This document shows, in pieces, positions 8,031 to 16,352 of a stretch of DNA of 64,000 nt; within the stretch, counting starts at the first letter, position 1; each line of letters begins with the position of its first letter. Under the pieces are notes generated by a model. The model did not search any database and had not been told where the DNA came from. It saw only the letters and a list, made by a program, of their open reading frames with translations. This stretch comes from CASICS01 sp045564455. Lineage in GTDB: Bacteria > Pseudomonadota > Gammaproteobacteria > Magnimaribacterales > AG-339-G14. Where the stretch lies: positions 620,001 to 684,000 of the forward strand of contig JBJLHG010000002.1 of assembly GCA_045564455.1 (NCBI GenBank). The letters run 5' to 3'. The translations under genes and the position numbers were made by a program.

Positions 8031-8456
8031 ATGCATTCAGCAAAAAAAAGAAGATTGCTGGCTGAAATAAATGTTATTCCTTACGTGGATGTAATGTTGG
8101 TATTGCTAGTAATATTTATGGTAACAGCCCCATTTATGATTCAAGGCATAAACGTTGATTTGCCTGAGGTAGACTCTCAACCAATACAGAAGGTTGCTTC
8201 AGATAATGTAACAATTTCTTTAAATTCAAACGGAGATTTTTTTTTAGAGTTTGAATCCTTTAAAAATAAGAGCCTTTCTCTTGATCTATTAGAAGAAGAA
8301 TTAAGAAAAATTATTTCCAATAACTCATCAATAGAAATATATCTTAGAGCAGACAAAGAGGTTTTATTTGGCGAAGTTGCAAAATTAATGTCTAGGCTTC
8401 AAAAACTCAAACCAGGGGCCATAAACTTTATTACAGAACCAGTAGAAAATGACTAA
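8031..8456 (+). CDS. tolR: Tol-Pal system protein TolR
   Basis: The 141-aa ExbD/TolR-family protein has one transmembrane helix starting VIPYVDVMLVLLVIFMVTAP (about 15-34), whose Asp at position 20 is the proton-path residue of the family. The remainder is a periplasmic domain. TolR partners TolQ in the inner membrane. It overlaps the tolA start by 8 bases. Length and context are normal. Confidence 0.95.
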   Translation: MHSAKKRRLLAEINVIPYVDVMLVLLVIFMVTAPFMIQGINVDLPEVDSQPIQKVASDNVTISLNSNGDFFLEFESFKNKSLSLDLLEEELRKIISNNSSIEIYLRADKEVLFGEVAKLMSRLQKLKPGAINFITEPVEND

Positions 8457-9066
8457 TACTGTAATAGGTTTTTTTAGCTCATTAAGTGCTCATCTCTTAT
8501 TATTCATTTTCTTAACGGTAGACTTCTCTTTGCCTGATAATAAATTTGAAAACTTTTCATCTATCCCAGTTAAATTCATTTCACTACCAGAAGAAAATAT
8601 AAAAAAAATAAAATCTTTGAAAATATCTAAACTTAAAAAGAATAAAGAAATAATTCAAACTAAAACCTTAATTGAAGAAAATATAATAAATAAATTACCA
8701 ATAGAGTTAGATTTTTTGGCAAAAAAAACCTTAGACCAAGATTTAAAGAGCATAAAAATATCTAATAAATCTAATGAAATTCAAATAACCATTGGTTTGA
8801 TTCAGCAAAGAATTAATTCAGTTTGGAAGAAACCTTCTTTAATCAATCAAGATATAAAAGTTGAAATTAATATTAATTTAGCTCCTTCTGGAGAAATACT
8901 AAATTTTAAATTAGTTGAATCAAGCGGAAATAAAATCTTTGATGATTCTGCGTTATCAGCAATATCTAATATTTCTTTTCTTCCAGAAGTAATTAATTTA
9001 GATAGAAGATATTTTGAAAGAAACTTTAGATCTTTCAATTTAGTTTTTAAATCTATTGGAGATTAA
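8449..9066 (+). CDS. tolA: Tol-Pal system protein TolA (short form)
   Basis: Links the TolQR motor to Pal and TolB across the periplasm. An N-terminal membrane anchor (about 4-20) includes the SxxxH motif (SLSAH) found in TolA and TonB anchors. A lysine-rich linker follows, then a TonB/TolA C-terminal domain from about 115 (IQQRINSVWKKP ... GEILNFKLVESSGN ... FDDSALSAI). At 205 aa it is about half the Escherichia coli length: the long Ala/Lys/Glu helical domain II is reduced to under 100 residues. Identity rests on the tolR and tolB neighbours and this domain order. Confidence 0.9.
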   Translation: MTNTVIGFFSSLSAHLLLFIFLTVDFSLPDNKFENFSSIPVKFISLPEENIKKIKSLKISKLKKNKEIIQTKTLIEENIINKLPIELDFLAKKTLDQDLKSIKISNKSNEIQITIGLIQQRINSVWKKPSLINQDIKVEININLAPSGEILNFKLVESSGNKIFDDSALSAISNISFLPEVINLDRRYFERNFRSFNLVFKSIGD

Positions 9067-9067
9067 G

Positions 9068-10339
9068 TTGAGGTTATTTTTAGTAATTTTTATAATTTTT
9101 TCTTTAGTATCTTCAGCTCAATTAAAAATAGAGATTTCGAAGGGATCAGAATCTCTACCAAAAATAGCCATAGTCCCGTTTAAGAATAGTTTTGCCTCTT
9201 CTATAGGAGATAAATTATCTTCTTTAATTGAGTCTAATCTGACCTTGTTTGGTGAATTTGATAAGTTAAGTAAATCACAAATGTTATCTTTTCCTCACTC
9301 TGAAGAAAATTTTTATTATAGGGATTGGAAAGTCCTTGAAGTAGATTATGCTGTCATTGGCAATCTACTAATATCTGATGCTAATGATTTGGTCATTAAT
9401 TACTTCGTCATAGATATTGCATTGAATAAAATTTTATTGAAAGGCGATATATCAGGTAAAAATTCAGATTTAGAACAAATATCAAAAATTATAAGTAATA
9501 GAGTTTATAAAAGTATTACTGGCTTAAAAGGAGTTTTTAATACTAAGTTGGCATATATATTGAACCCTATAAAAGACTCATACATGATTTATATTTCAGA
9601 TATTGACGGCAGTGATGAAAAACTTTTGTTTGAGTCTTCTTCCCCATTAATGTCTCCATCTTGGTCTTCAGATAGAAAAAAACTTGCTTATGTTTCGTTT
9701 GAAAAAGGCTATCCAGAAATTTTTATTCAGAATTTAACCTCTGGAAAAAGAAGTTATATAGAAACTTTAGGAATGAGTAACAGCGCTCCTGTTTGGTCTC
9801 CAAATTCTAAATATATTTCTTTTGTGATGTCGATGTCTGGAAATCCAGATATATATCTCTACAACTTAAGAAACAAAAAAATTTCTCGTTTAACTACCCA
9901 TTATGGTATTGATACCGAACCTGCATGGTCTCCGGATAGTAAAAAAATATTATTCACTTCAAATAGGTCTGGTTCTCCTCAAATTTATGAGTTAACTATA
10001 TCTTCTGGAAGAATAAAAAGAATAACTCTAGATGGTGACTATAATGCCAGGGCAAGATATTTTCCTAATGGAAAAGATATAGTTTTGGTACATGGCAATA
10101 ATGGTATCTTTCACATAGCTACAAAAAACTTAAAAAAAAGATTTATTAACCCCATATCCAAAACAGCATTAGATGAGTCTCCTACAATATCACCAAATGG
10201 AAATATAATTATTTATGCTACCAAAAAAGACAATCAAGGATTTTTGGCAGGCTTAACTGTTAACGGCCGATCAAAATTTACTTTACCTGTTAAAGAAGGC
10301 TCTGTTCGAGAACCTGCCTGGTCGCCATTGTTGAACTAA
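9068..10339 (+). CDS. tolB: Tol-Pal system periplasmic protein TolB
   Basis: Periplasmic beta-propeller protein that binds Pal and the TolA C-terminus. A hydrophobic signal peptide (about residues 2-16, ending near SSAQ) is followed by the TolB N-terminal domain. Repeats of the TolB/WD40-like type follow, with recurring PSWSSD, PVWSPN, PAWSPD motifs. No ATG is available at the 5' end. I chose the TTG at 9068 because GGAGA at 9058-9062 sits 5 bases before it; an upstream TTG at 9056 lacks a ribosome site. Protein length is 423 aa from the chosen start, normal for TolB. Confidence 0.93.
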   Translation: MRLFLVIFIIFSLVSSAQLKIEISKGSESLPKIAIVPFKNSFASSIGDKLSSLIESNLTLFGEFDKLSKSQMLSFPHSEENFYYRDWKVLEVDYAVIGNLLISDANDLVINYFVIDIALNKILLKGDISGKNSDLEQISKIISNRVYKSITGLKGVFNTKLAYILNPIKDSYMIYISDIDGSDEKLLFESSSPLMSPSWSSDRKKLAYVSFEKGYPEIFIQNLTSGKRSYIETLGMSNSAPVWSPNSKYISFVMSMSGNPDIYLYNLRNKKISRLTTHYGIDTEPAWSPDSKKILFTSNRSGSPQIYELTISSGRIKRITLDGDYNARARYFPNGKDIVLVHGNNGIFHIATKNLKKRFINPISKTALDESPTISPNGNIIIYATKKDNQGFLAGLTVNGRSKFTLPVKEGSVREPAWSPLLN

Positions 10340-10406
10340 ATAGAAACCTAATTGTCATAATATAGAGGACTTTTTAATTTATAATCACCACTACACAGGA
10401 GTAAAG

Positions 10407-10874
10407 ATGAAGAAATTTAGGAATATATTGTTATCAGCAGCAATACTTTTTGTATATGGTTGCGCCTCAACTGTTTCAGATAAAGTATCCTCTTTTAGCT
10501 ATGCCACAGCCAAAACTGATATTTATGATTCTGCAGAAAAAATAGATATTAATTTAGCTAATAAAATTTATTTTAATTTTGATAAATCATCATTAACTAA
10601 TAGTTCAAAAGAATTAATTTCTAAATATGTAAAATTTGCAAAAGATGCAAAAGCAATTAGATTAGAAGGTCATTGCGATGAAAGAGGGACTAGAGAATAT
10701 AATTTAGCTTTAGGGGAGAAAAGAGCAATAGAGGTTAAAAATTATTTAATAATAAAAGGAGTTTCTTCTTCAAAAATAAAAGTCATAAGTTATGGTGAAG
10801 AAAAACCTATTGAATCAGGCTCGAATGAGACATCTTGGGAAAAAAATAGACGTGTAGAAATTTCTCTTTTTTAA
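10407..10874 (+). CDS. pal: peptidoglycan-associated lipoprotein Pal
   Basis: Outer-membrane lipoprotein that anchors the outer membrane to peptidoglycan. Lipobox VYGC places the lipidated cysteine at residue 19 after a signal peptide. The OmpA-like domain runs from about 50 to 155, with the peptidoglycan-binding signature GHCDERGTREYNLALGEKRA. Length 155 aa is normal. A textbook ribosome site AGGAG (10397-10401) lies 5 bases before the ATG, one of the few strong ones in the window. The 67-base spacer after tolB could also hold a separate promoter. Confidence 0.96.
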   Translation: MKKFRNILLSAAILFVYGCASTVSDKVSSFSYATAKTDIYDSAEKIDINLANKIYFNFDKSSLTNSSKELISKYVKFAKDAKAIRLEGHCDERGTREYNLALGEKRAIEVKNYLIIKGVSSSKIKVISYGEEKPIESGSNETSWEKNRRVEISLF

Positions 10875-10878
10875 TTAA

Positions 10879-11586
10879 ATGAAAAATACTTTCTATTTTT
10901 TCTTCATAATTTTTCTATCCTTTCAGTCTTTAGCTCAAAGTAAAGACGATTCTCTCGATTTAATATTAGAGAAATTAGAAAATTTAGAAAATGAATTAGC
11001 AAGACTATCAAATAGTATTGATTCAAATTCATTTGAAATTTCTAAATTAGATGATGCTAATCAAGCGAGGTATGTAGATTTAGACAAAAGAATTCATGAA
11101 CTTGAATCTATTATTCTTATTTCTTCGGATAAAAATAATGAAGAAGAGTTGAATAGAGATAATAATTCGAGTGATCCTCTAGCTGAGTTGATTGAAAAAG
11201 ATGGAGAGCAAGAGGAGTTTAAATTATGGTCTAATACCTTAAAATTAATTGATAATTCAAGATATTCCGAAGCATCGGAAAATCTTAGGCTTTTAATAAT
11301 TTCATATCCAGATGGGAGTTACTTGGTAGATGCTTATTTCTGGTTAGCAGAGATATATCTTCTTCAGGACATGTATGATGACGCTTTTGAAACTTATCAA
11401 TCTTTAACATCTAACTTTCCGGATCATGAAAGGACTCCTGTCTCTCTTTATAAATTAGGCTTAATTTCTATAAAGTTAGAAAATTTTGAAGATGCTATTG
11501 CTTTTTTTGATCGAGTAATACTTAATTACCCGAAATCAGGTGCATCTGTTCTTTCTGAGCAGGAATTGCTTAAAATTAATAACTGA
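10879..11586 (+). CDS. cpoB: cell division coordinator CpoB (YbgF)
   Basis: Periplasmic protein that links peptidoglycan synthesis with Tol-dependent outer-membrane constriction. A signal peptide (about 1-19, ending SLAQS) is followed by a coiled-coil trimerisation region (about 25-80). A linker and C-terminal tetratricopeptide repeats come next (from about 115, with motifs such as YLVDAYFWLAEIYLLQDMYD). Length 235 aa is usual. It starts 4 bases after pal, the conserved last gene of the tol-pal cluster. Confidence 0.92.
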   Translation: MKNTFYFFFIIFLSFQSLAQSKDDSLDLILEKLENLENELARLSNSIDSNSFEISKLDDANQARYVDLDKRIHELESIILISSDKNNEEELNRDNNSSDPLAELIEKDGEQEEFKLWSNTLKLIDNSRYSEASENLRLLIISYPDGSYLVDAYFWLAEIYLLQDMYDDAFETYQSLTSNFPDHERTPVSLYKLGLISIKLENFEDAIAFFDRVILNYPKSGASVLSEQELLKINN

Positions 11587-11591
11587 TTTGC

Positions 11592-11597
11592 TATAAT
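11592..11597 (+). promoter_or_regulatory. -10 element of the tRNA-Lys promoter
   Basis: A perfect TATAAT ends 8 bases before the tRNA 5' end, so transcription would begin just upstream of the mature tRNA. The best -35-like match, TTGCTT at 11566-11571, is 20 bases away, longer than ideal. The promoter lies partly over the end of cpoB and probably also drives crcB. Confidence 0.6.
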
Positions 11598-11605
11598 CAT
11601 TTTTC

Positions 11606-11681
11606 GGGTCGTTAGCTCAGTTGGTAGAGCAGTTGGCTTTTAATCAATTGGTCATAGGTTCGAATCCTATACGACCCACCA
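11606..11681 (+). tRNA. tRNA-Lys (anticodon TTT), CCA encoded
   Basis: A full cloverleaf can be folded. The acceptor arms GGGTCGT and ACGACCC pair perfectly; the D arm is GCTC/GAGC and the anticodon loop CTTTTAA carries TTT at the anticodon. The T arm ATAGG-TTCGAAT-CCTAT is followed by discriminator A and genomic CCA. Length is 76 bases with CCA. It lies 6 bases before crcB, so the crcB message is probably released by tRNA 3' processing. Confidence 0.97.
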
Positions 11682-11687
11682 ATAAAA

Positions 11688-12047
11688 ATGATTTATTTAC
11701 TTATAGGGCTTGGCGGAGGTTTAGGAGCAATTTCTAGATTTCTTGTTTCTGACTTTCTGACTAAAATTTCTCTTTTTGGAATTCCCTTAGGAACCTTTTT
11801 TGTAAATATTGTAGGATGCTTATTGATCGGTATTTTCTTATCCATTAATAATGTTAATGGCTCAACTCTTACAAAAGAATTTTTTATCATTGGTTTCCTA
11901 GGCTCTTTTACAACCTTTTCAGCTTTTACAAAAGAGTCCTTGATCTTTTTTAATCAAGGAAGTTTTATTACTGCTTTTTCATATATCATTTTTACAGTCT
12001 CGCTATGCTTGCTTTCAACTTATCTAGGTTTTAAGGTTTTTAAATGA
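11688..12047 (+). CDS. crcB: fluoride ion channel CrcB/Fluc
   Basis: Small inner-membrane fluoride exporter that works as a dual-topology dimer. The 119-aa protein has four hydrophobic segments and the family motifs GGGLGAISRF at about 8-17, GTFFVNIVGCLLIG near 35-48 with the pore asparagine, and GFLGSFTTFSAF near 69-80 with the central TTFS. It starts 6 bases after the tRNA-Lys gene; no fluoride riboswitch fits in that space. Its end overlaps the next ATG by four bases. Confidence 0.93.
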   Translation: MIYLLIGLGGGLGAISRFLVSDFLTKISLFGIPLGTFFVNIVGCLLIGIFLSINNVNGSTLTKEFFIIGFLGSFTTFSAFTKESLIFFNQGSFITAFSYIIFTVSLCLLSTYLGFKVFK

Positions 12048-12385
12048 AAGAAAAAACTATATTTGAAAAAATAATTGACAAAGAAATTCCATCAACAATT
12101 ATTTATGAAGACGACCTATGTATAGCAATTAAAGATATAGCTCCTGCTGCGCCTGTTCACATATTGCTTATTCCAAAAAAATTGATTTCTAAATTATCTG
12201 ACTCTTGTAAAGAAGACCAAATACTTCTTGGTCATTTGATGCTTACTGTGGGCATAATTACAAAAAAGTTAAATATAGACGATGCTTTTAATGTGGTTAT
12301 AAATAATGGAGAGAAAGCAGGAATGACTGTTCCGCATCTTCATTTGCATATCCTTTCAGGTAAAAAACTTTCTTTTACTGCTTAA
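12044..12385 (+). CDS. HIT-family nucleotide-binding hydrolase (HinT-like)
   Basis: The 113-aa histidine-triad protein has the catalytic motif VPHLHLHIL (HxHxH) near its C-terminus and the N-terminal FEKIIDKEIPSTIIYEDD helix typical of HinT. The family hydrolyses purine nucleoside phosphoramidates and aminoacyl-AMPs. It overlaps crcB by four bases and converges with bepA: the two stop codons share the palindrome TTAA at 12382-12385. Confidence 0.92.
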   Translation: MKEKTIFEKIIDKEIPSTIIYEDDLCIAIKDIAPAAPVHILLIPKKLISKLSDSCKEDQILLGHLMLTVGIITKKLNIDDAFNVVINNGEKAGMTVPHLHLHILSGKKLSFTA

Positions 12386-13815
12386 GATATAGTTTTTAAA
12401 GCTCTTTTAGTTTCAAAAATATCCTCTAACTTGCTGATGATACTTTCTCTTATCTCAAAAAAGTTTTGAGAAAGTTTAAGAGCTTCTCTTAATTGAAATA
12501 TTGCCGAATCATATCTTCCATTTAAAATAAAATATTCTGCTCTTGATCTATGAAGACCTAAAATATTTCCAGATAATCCCTGAGCCTCAGCTAAGTTATA
12601 CCAAATAGCCGGATCAGAAGGCTTTCTATCACTCATTTCTATAAGCAATTTTTCTGCTTTATCTGATTCATTATTTAACAAATAAGCTTTAGAAAGATAA
12701 AAAGATATCGCATAGTTTCCTGAATTAATACTTAGCAAGTTTTCACCCACAGAGACAGCTTCAAAAGAATTTTTTGATGCAATATGAATCTCTAAAATAT
12801 TTGTTTGCAAGATAATATTTAAAGGATTTTCTTGTATCAACTTTCTAGCAATTTTAAACGATTCAGAGTATTTTTTTTGATTTCTTAAAGCTAAAGAAAT
12901 TCCATAAGAACTAGCAATAATCGTATTACTATCTTTTGATCTAGAAATATTTTGTTTGTACTGATTTATCAAAGCATCTAGGTCGTTGCTCTCCGAAACT
13001 TCTGCTCTTGATTTTACAAGGTAAAATTCTAGTGAATTTCGATATGACTTACTTTTAGGTATTCCTCTTTCTCTGATTCTTGCATCCGTAATTCTTTCTT
13101 TTGGCAATGGATGGCTCATTAAATAAGAGTAATCCTCATCATTAGGACCCCTGAATTGTTTTTGCAATTTTTGAAACATTTCTGATTGTGATTTTGGGTC
13201 AAAACCGGCCTTAACTAAATTATTGAATCCTATTCTGTCAGCTTCTTTTTCATTACTTCTTGTGTAATTGGTAGATAGTTGTTGAATTAAAGCTGGACCT
13301 ATTAAAATAGCTTCTGGATTTGATGATGCAACAGCTGCAGCAATACTTCCTAACGCTATTAAGGCGTTAGCTAATGGTGAAGATTGATTTTGAGACCTTG
13401 CGTAATGACGCTGACTTAAATGAGCTAACTCATGGCTCATTACAGAGGCAAATTGACCTTCAGTGTCTGTTTTTAAGAACATCCCTTTATTTATTCCAAT
13501 AATTCCTCCAGGCGCCGCGAAAGCATTAATAGACGGGTCTTCAATTGTAATGAACTCATATCTTCTATCTCTTACCTCGCTAGACTCAGAAATTCTGTAC
13601 ATAAAATCTTCGATATACGACTTTGTAATTGGATCGTCATATTCATTAACGGAAGACCTAAAAAGAGAAAGCCAAAGTCTTCCCAATTGATATTCTCCCG
13701 ATAATGATATTGATCCAGAGGAAGAATCTCCAAGAGAAGGTATATTATCTTTCGATTGCATAAAAAGAATTCCTGCAAACAAAAATATTAATAAAAACAA
13801 TAAAGGTTTTTTCAT
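12382..13815 (-). CDS. bepA: BepA-like periplasmic M48 metalloprotease with TPR domain
   Basis: Outer-membrane quality-control protease and chaperone. From this start the protein has 477 aa: a hydrophobic signal (about 1-20), an M48 zinc protease domain with HELAH at 128-132 and the third-ligand region NEKEADRIG further on, then tetratricopeptide repeats in the C-terminal half. These match Escherichia coli BepA (487 aa). The frame extends to an ATG at 13863, but that would put 16 non-signal residues ahead of the signal peptide, so the ATG at 13815 is preferred. Divergent from the PerM gene. Confidence 0.9.
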   Translation of the reverse strand: MKKPLLFLLIFLFAGILFMQSKDNIPSLGDSSSGSISLSGEYQLGRLWLSLFRSSVNEYDDPITKSYIEDFMYRISESSEVRDRRYEFITIEDPSINAFAAPGGIIGINKGMFLKTDTEGQFASVMSHELAHLSQRHYARSQNQSSPLANALIALGSIAAAVASSNPEAILIGPALIQQLSTNYTRSNEKEADRIGFNNLVKAGFDPKSQSEMFQKLQKQFRGPNDEDYSYLMSHPLPKERITDARIRERGIPKSKSYRNSLEFYLVKSRAEVSESNDLDALINQYKQNISRSKDSNTIIASSYGISLALRNQKKYSESFKIARKLIQENPLNIILQTNILEIHIASKNSFEAVSVGENLLSINSGNYAISFYLSKAYLLNNESDKAEKLLIEMSDRKPSDPAIWYNLAEAQGLSGNILGLHRSRAEYFILNGRYDSAIFQLREALKLSQNFFEIRESIISKLEDIFETKRALKTIS

Positions 13816-13865
13816 ATAAAATATTAAAGATAAGTTAGATTTATTATAAAAGCGAAAGTTCAAAA

Positions 13866-14921
13866 ATGTATGATTATTTAAAAAATTTTTTTACTAAATA
13901 CTTCTACGAAGAGGAGCAGTATGCAGCTCTCTTATTAATAATCATTGCTTCTATTTTATTTTATTTTATAGGAGCTGCAATCACTCCAATATTGATTAGT
14001 ATTTTGCTTTCATACTTGTTAAATGGCTTGATGATCTCTTTCACAAGCAAAGGGCTTCAGAAAAATCTTTCTTTTTATCTGACTTTTCTTATCTTCATCT
14101 CGATATATGTTCTTATATTTTTAACTCTTCCATTAATAACAGGGCAAATAGGATCTCTTTTAAATGAATTACCCGCGATAGTTTCTTATTTGGAAACGTT
14201 ATTCAGAGAATTGGTAAACAGTTATCCAGATTTTTTCACTCCTGAGCAAATTGATGAAATCTTTTCAAATTCAACTTCGTTCATACCTTCAATTGCCGAA
14301 CAGTTTTTGCTTCAATTGAATTCTGGTTTCTCAGCCGCAATGAATGCTTTGATTAATGTAATTTTAATTCCCATACTTGTTTTCTTTTTCTTAAAGGACA
14401 AAAAAGAAATGCTTAGTTATGTAACTTTTTTCCTTCCAAAGAAGAAAATACTTCTATCCAAAATATGGATAGATCTAGATGTGCAGTTATTCGGCTATGT
14501 TAAAGGAAAAGCTTTGGAGATGATTATTATTGGATTTGTCACTTCAACAGTTTTTTGGCTTTTAGGGGTAAATTATTCCCTTATATTAGGAATATTAGTT
14601 GGACTTTCTGTTTTAATTCCTTTGTTTGGAGCCATTTTAGTCACCATTCCCGTTTTATCTATAGGTTTATTTCAGTGGGGATTAGATACCTCTTTTTTAA
14701 TTTTTACCTTTTCATATTTCGTTATTCAAATTTTAGATGGAAATGTATTATTTCCTATTTTGATGGGAAACGAAGTGAATTTACATCCAGTGATAATTAT
14801 TCTCGCAATTCTTGTTTTTGGAGGAATTTGGGGGTTTTGGGGTCTACTATTAGCAGTGCCTTTGGCTACCCTTATTAGAGCAGTTTATAAAGTTTGGCCA
14901 AAAAAAGAAGCAGTTACTTAA
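13866..14921 (+). CDS. AI-2E family transporter (PerM/YdiK type permease)
   Basis: Inner-membrane protein of 351 aa with about seven to eight hydrophobic helices: pairs near residues 22-50 and 68-88, and a dense cluster from about 155 to 345. The family signatures include ILIPILVFFFLKD and, near the C-terminus, a GGIWGFWGLLLAVPLATLIR stretch. Family members are described as autoinducer-2 exporters or Na+/H+ antiporters; the substrate here is unknown. PerM next to bepA and bcp is a common gammaproteobacterial arrangement. The end overlaps the convergent bcp gene by 8 bases. Confidence 0.88.
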   Translation: MYDYLKNFFTKYFYEEEQYAALLLIIIASILFYFIGAAITPILISILLSYLLNGLMISFTSKGLQKNLSFYLTFLIFISIYVLIFLTLPLITGQIGSLLNELPAIVSYLETLFRELVNSYPDFFTPEQIDEIFSNSTSFIPSIAEQFLLQLNSGFSAAMNALINVILIPILVFFFLKDKKEMLSYVTFFLPKKKILLSKIWIDLDVQLFGYVKGKALEMIIIGFVTSTVFWLLGVNYSLILGILVGLSVLIPLFGAILVTIPVLSIGLFQWGLDTSFLIFTFSYFVIQILDGNVLFPILMGNEVNLHPVIIILAILVFGGIWGFWGLLLAVPLATLIRAVYKVWPKKEAVT

Positions 14922-15381
14922 TTTTTTTTGCAGCCTCTAAAACTTCAGTTACATGTCCTGGAACTTTAACCTTCCTCCATTCTTCAACTAACTTTCCTTC
15001 TTTATTTACAAGAAAAGTACTTCTTTCTATTCCCATATATTTTTTTCCGTACATGCTTTTCTCTTTGATTACATCAAAGAGTTCGCACAATTTTTCGTCA
15101 GGATCTGATATTAATTCAAAAGGATAATTAAATTTTTCTTTGAAGCCCTCATGTGATCTTATACTTTCTCTTGAAACCCCAAAGATTTCGATTTTAATTT
15201 TTTTAAAATCTTTATAAGAATCTCTAAAATCCTCTCCTTCTTGAGTACAGCCTGGAGTATTATCCTTTGGGTAAAAATAAATAATATAATTTTTACCTAA
15301 CAAATCAGATGAACTAACAATTGTTTCGTTTGTTGCAACTGCTGTAAATTTTTTTATTTTTCTATTTATTTTGACTGTCAT
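14914..15381 (-). CDS. bcp: thioredoxin-dependent thiol peroxidase Bcp/PrxQ, 1-Cys-like
   Basis: Peroxiredoxin that reduces hydrogen and organic peroxides. The peroxidatic cysteine is C45 in NTPGCTQEGEDFRD, with the preceding T42-P43-G44 as in the family. The resolving cysteine found five residues later in Escherichia coli BCP is Glu50 here, so this copy must resolve through another cysteine (one is visible in DEKLCELF) or directly with an external thiol. Length 155 aa is normal. The stop overlaps the end of the PerM gene. Confidence 0.93.
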   Translation of the reverse strand: MTVKINRKIKKFTAVATNETIVSSSDLLGKNYIIYFYPKDNTPGCTQEGEDFRDSYKDFKKIKIEIFGVSRESIRSHEGFKEKFNYPFELISDPDEKLCELFDVIKEKSMYGKKYMGIERSTFLVNKEGKLVEEWRKVKVPGHVTEVLEAAKKIK

Positions 15382-15458
15382 AATTCATAATCCTCTTTAT
15401 ATCTTTTATTTGAGATAATATTACTCTTATAAAAAAAATTTTGAATAGTATTTTATAA

Positions 15459-16352
15459 ATGAAAATTACAGGAGCAATAACAGCTATAGCTAGTCCAATG
15501 AATAAGGATGGATCTATTGATTTTTCTGCCTTAGATAATTTAATTAATTTTCAAATTGATAATGGAATTTCTGGAATTGTGGCTGTAGGAACAACTGGAG
15601 AATCAGCAACAATTGATTTTGAAGAACATATAAAATTAATTGCATACTTCGTTAAAAGCGTGAACGGAAGGGTTCCATTAATTGCTGGAACTGGAGCCAA
15701 TTCAACTAAAGAAGCTATTGAATTAACAAAAGCTGCCAAAGAAGAGGGTGCAAATGCAGCTTTGTTAGTTTCTCCTTACTATAACAAACCTTCACAAGAA
15801 GGTTTATTTCTTCATCATTCAAAAATAGCTGATGAAGTAGAGATTCCTCAAATCTTGTATAATGTTCCTTCAAGAACAGCAAGTTTTTTTGAATCTAAAA
15901 CTATTTCCAGGCTAGCTCCCCATCCAAATATTATTGGCCATAAAGATGCAACAGCCGATTTAAATATATTAGAAGAGCTCAAAAATTTATGTTCAAAAGA
16001 AATAGAGAATAATAATTTCTATTTATATTCTGGAGATGACGCAACTTCCTATGAATTTATGAAAAACGGAGGTCATGGAACTATCTCTGTTTCTTCTAAT
16101 ATAATTCCTAAATTAATTTCAGAAATGTCTAATTTTGCATTAAATAATAATGATATAGAGGGTAGATCAATTCACGAAAGAATCTATGGTCTAAATAAAA
16201 TTCTTTTTGTTGAATCAAACCCAATACCTGTAAAATATGCATTATATTTAATGGGTTTATCAGATATTGGCATCAGATTGCCTTTGACAGTTTTGGACGA
16301 AAAATTTCGTCTTGATTTAAAAAATGAACTCGAAAGTTTGGAACTAATTTAA
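15459..16352 (+). CDS. dapA: 4-hydroxy-tetrahydrodipicolinate synthase
   Basis: Condenses pyruvate with aspartate semialdehyde at the start of the lysine and diaminopimelate branch. Active-site residues align with the Escherichia coli enzyme plus one: Thr45 in VGTTGESAT, Tyr134 in LYNVPSRT and the Schiff-base Lys162 in IIGHKDATAD. Length 297 aa is typical. It is followed with a one-base stop/start overlap by bamC, then purC, the conserved gammaproteobacterial order. Confidence 0.97.
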   Translation: MKITGAITAIASPMNKDGSIDFSALDNLINFQIDNGISGIVAVGTTGESATIDFEEHIKLIAYFVKSVNGRVPLIAGTGANSTKEAIELTKAAKEEGANAALLVSPYYNKPSQEGLFLHHSKIADEVEIPQILYNVPSRTASFFESKTISRLAPHPNIIGHKDATADLNILEELKNLCSKEIENNNFYLYSGDDATSYEFMKNGGHGTISVSSNIIPKLISEMSNFALNNNDIEGRSIHERIYGLNKILFVESNPIPVKYALYLMGLSDIGIRLPLTVLDEKFRLDLKNELESLELI

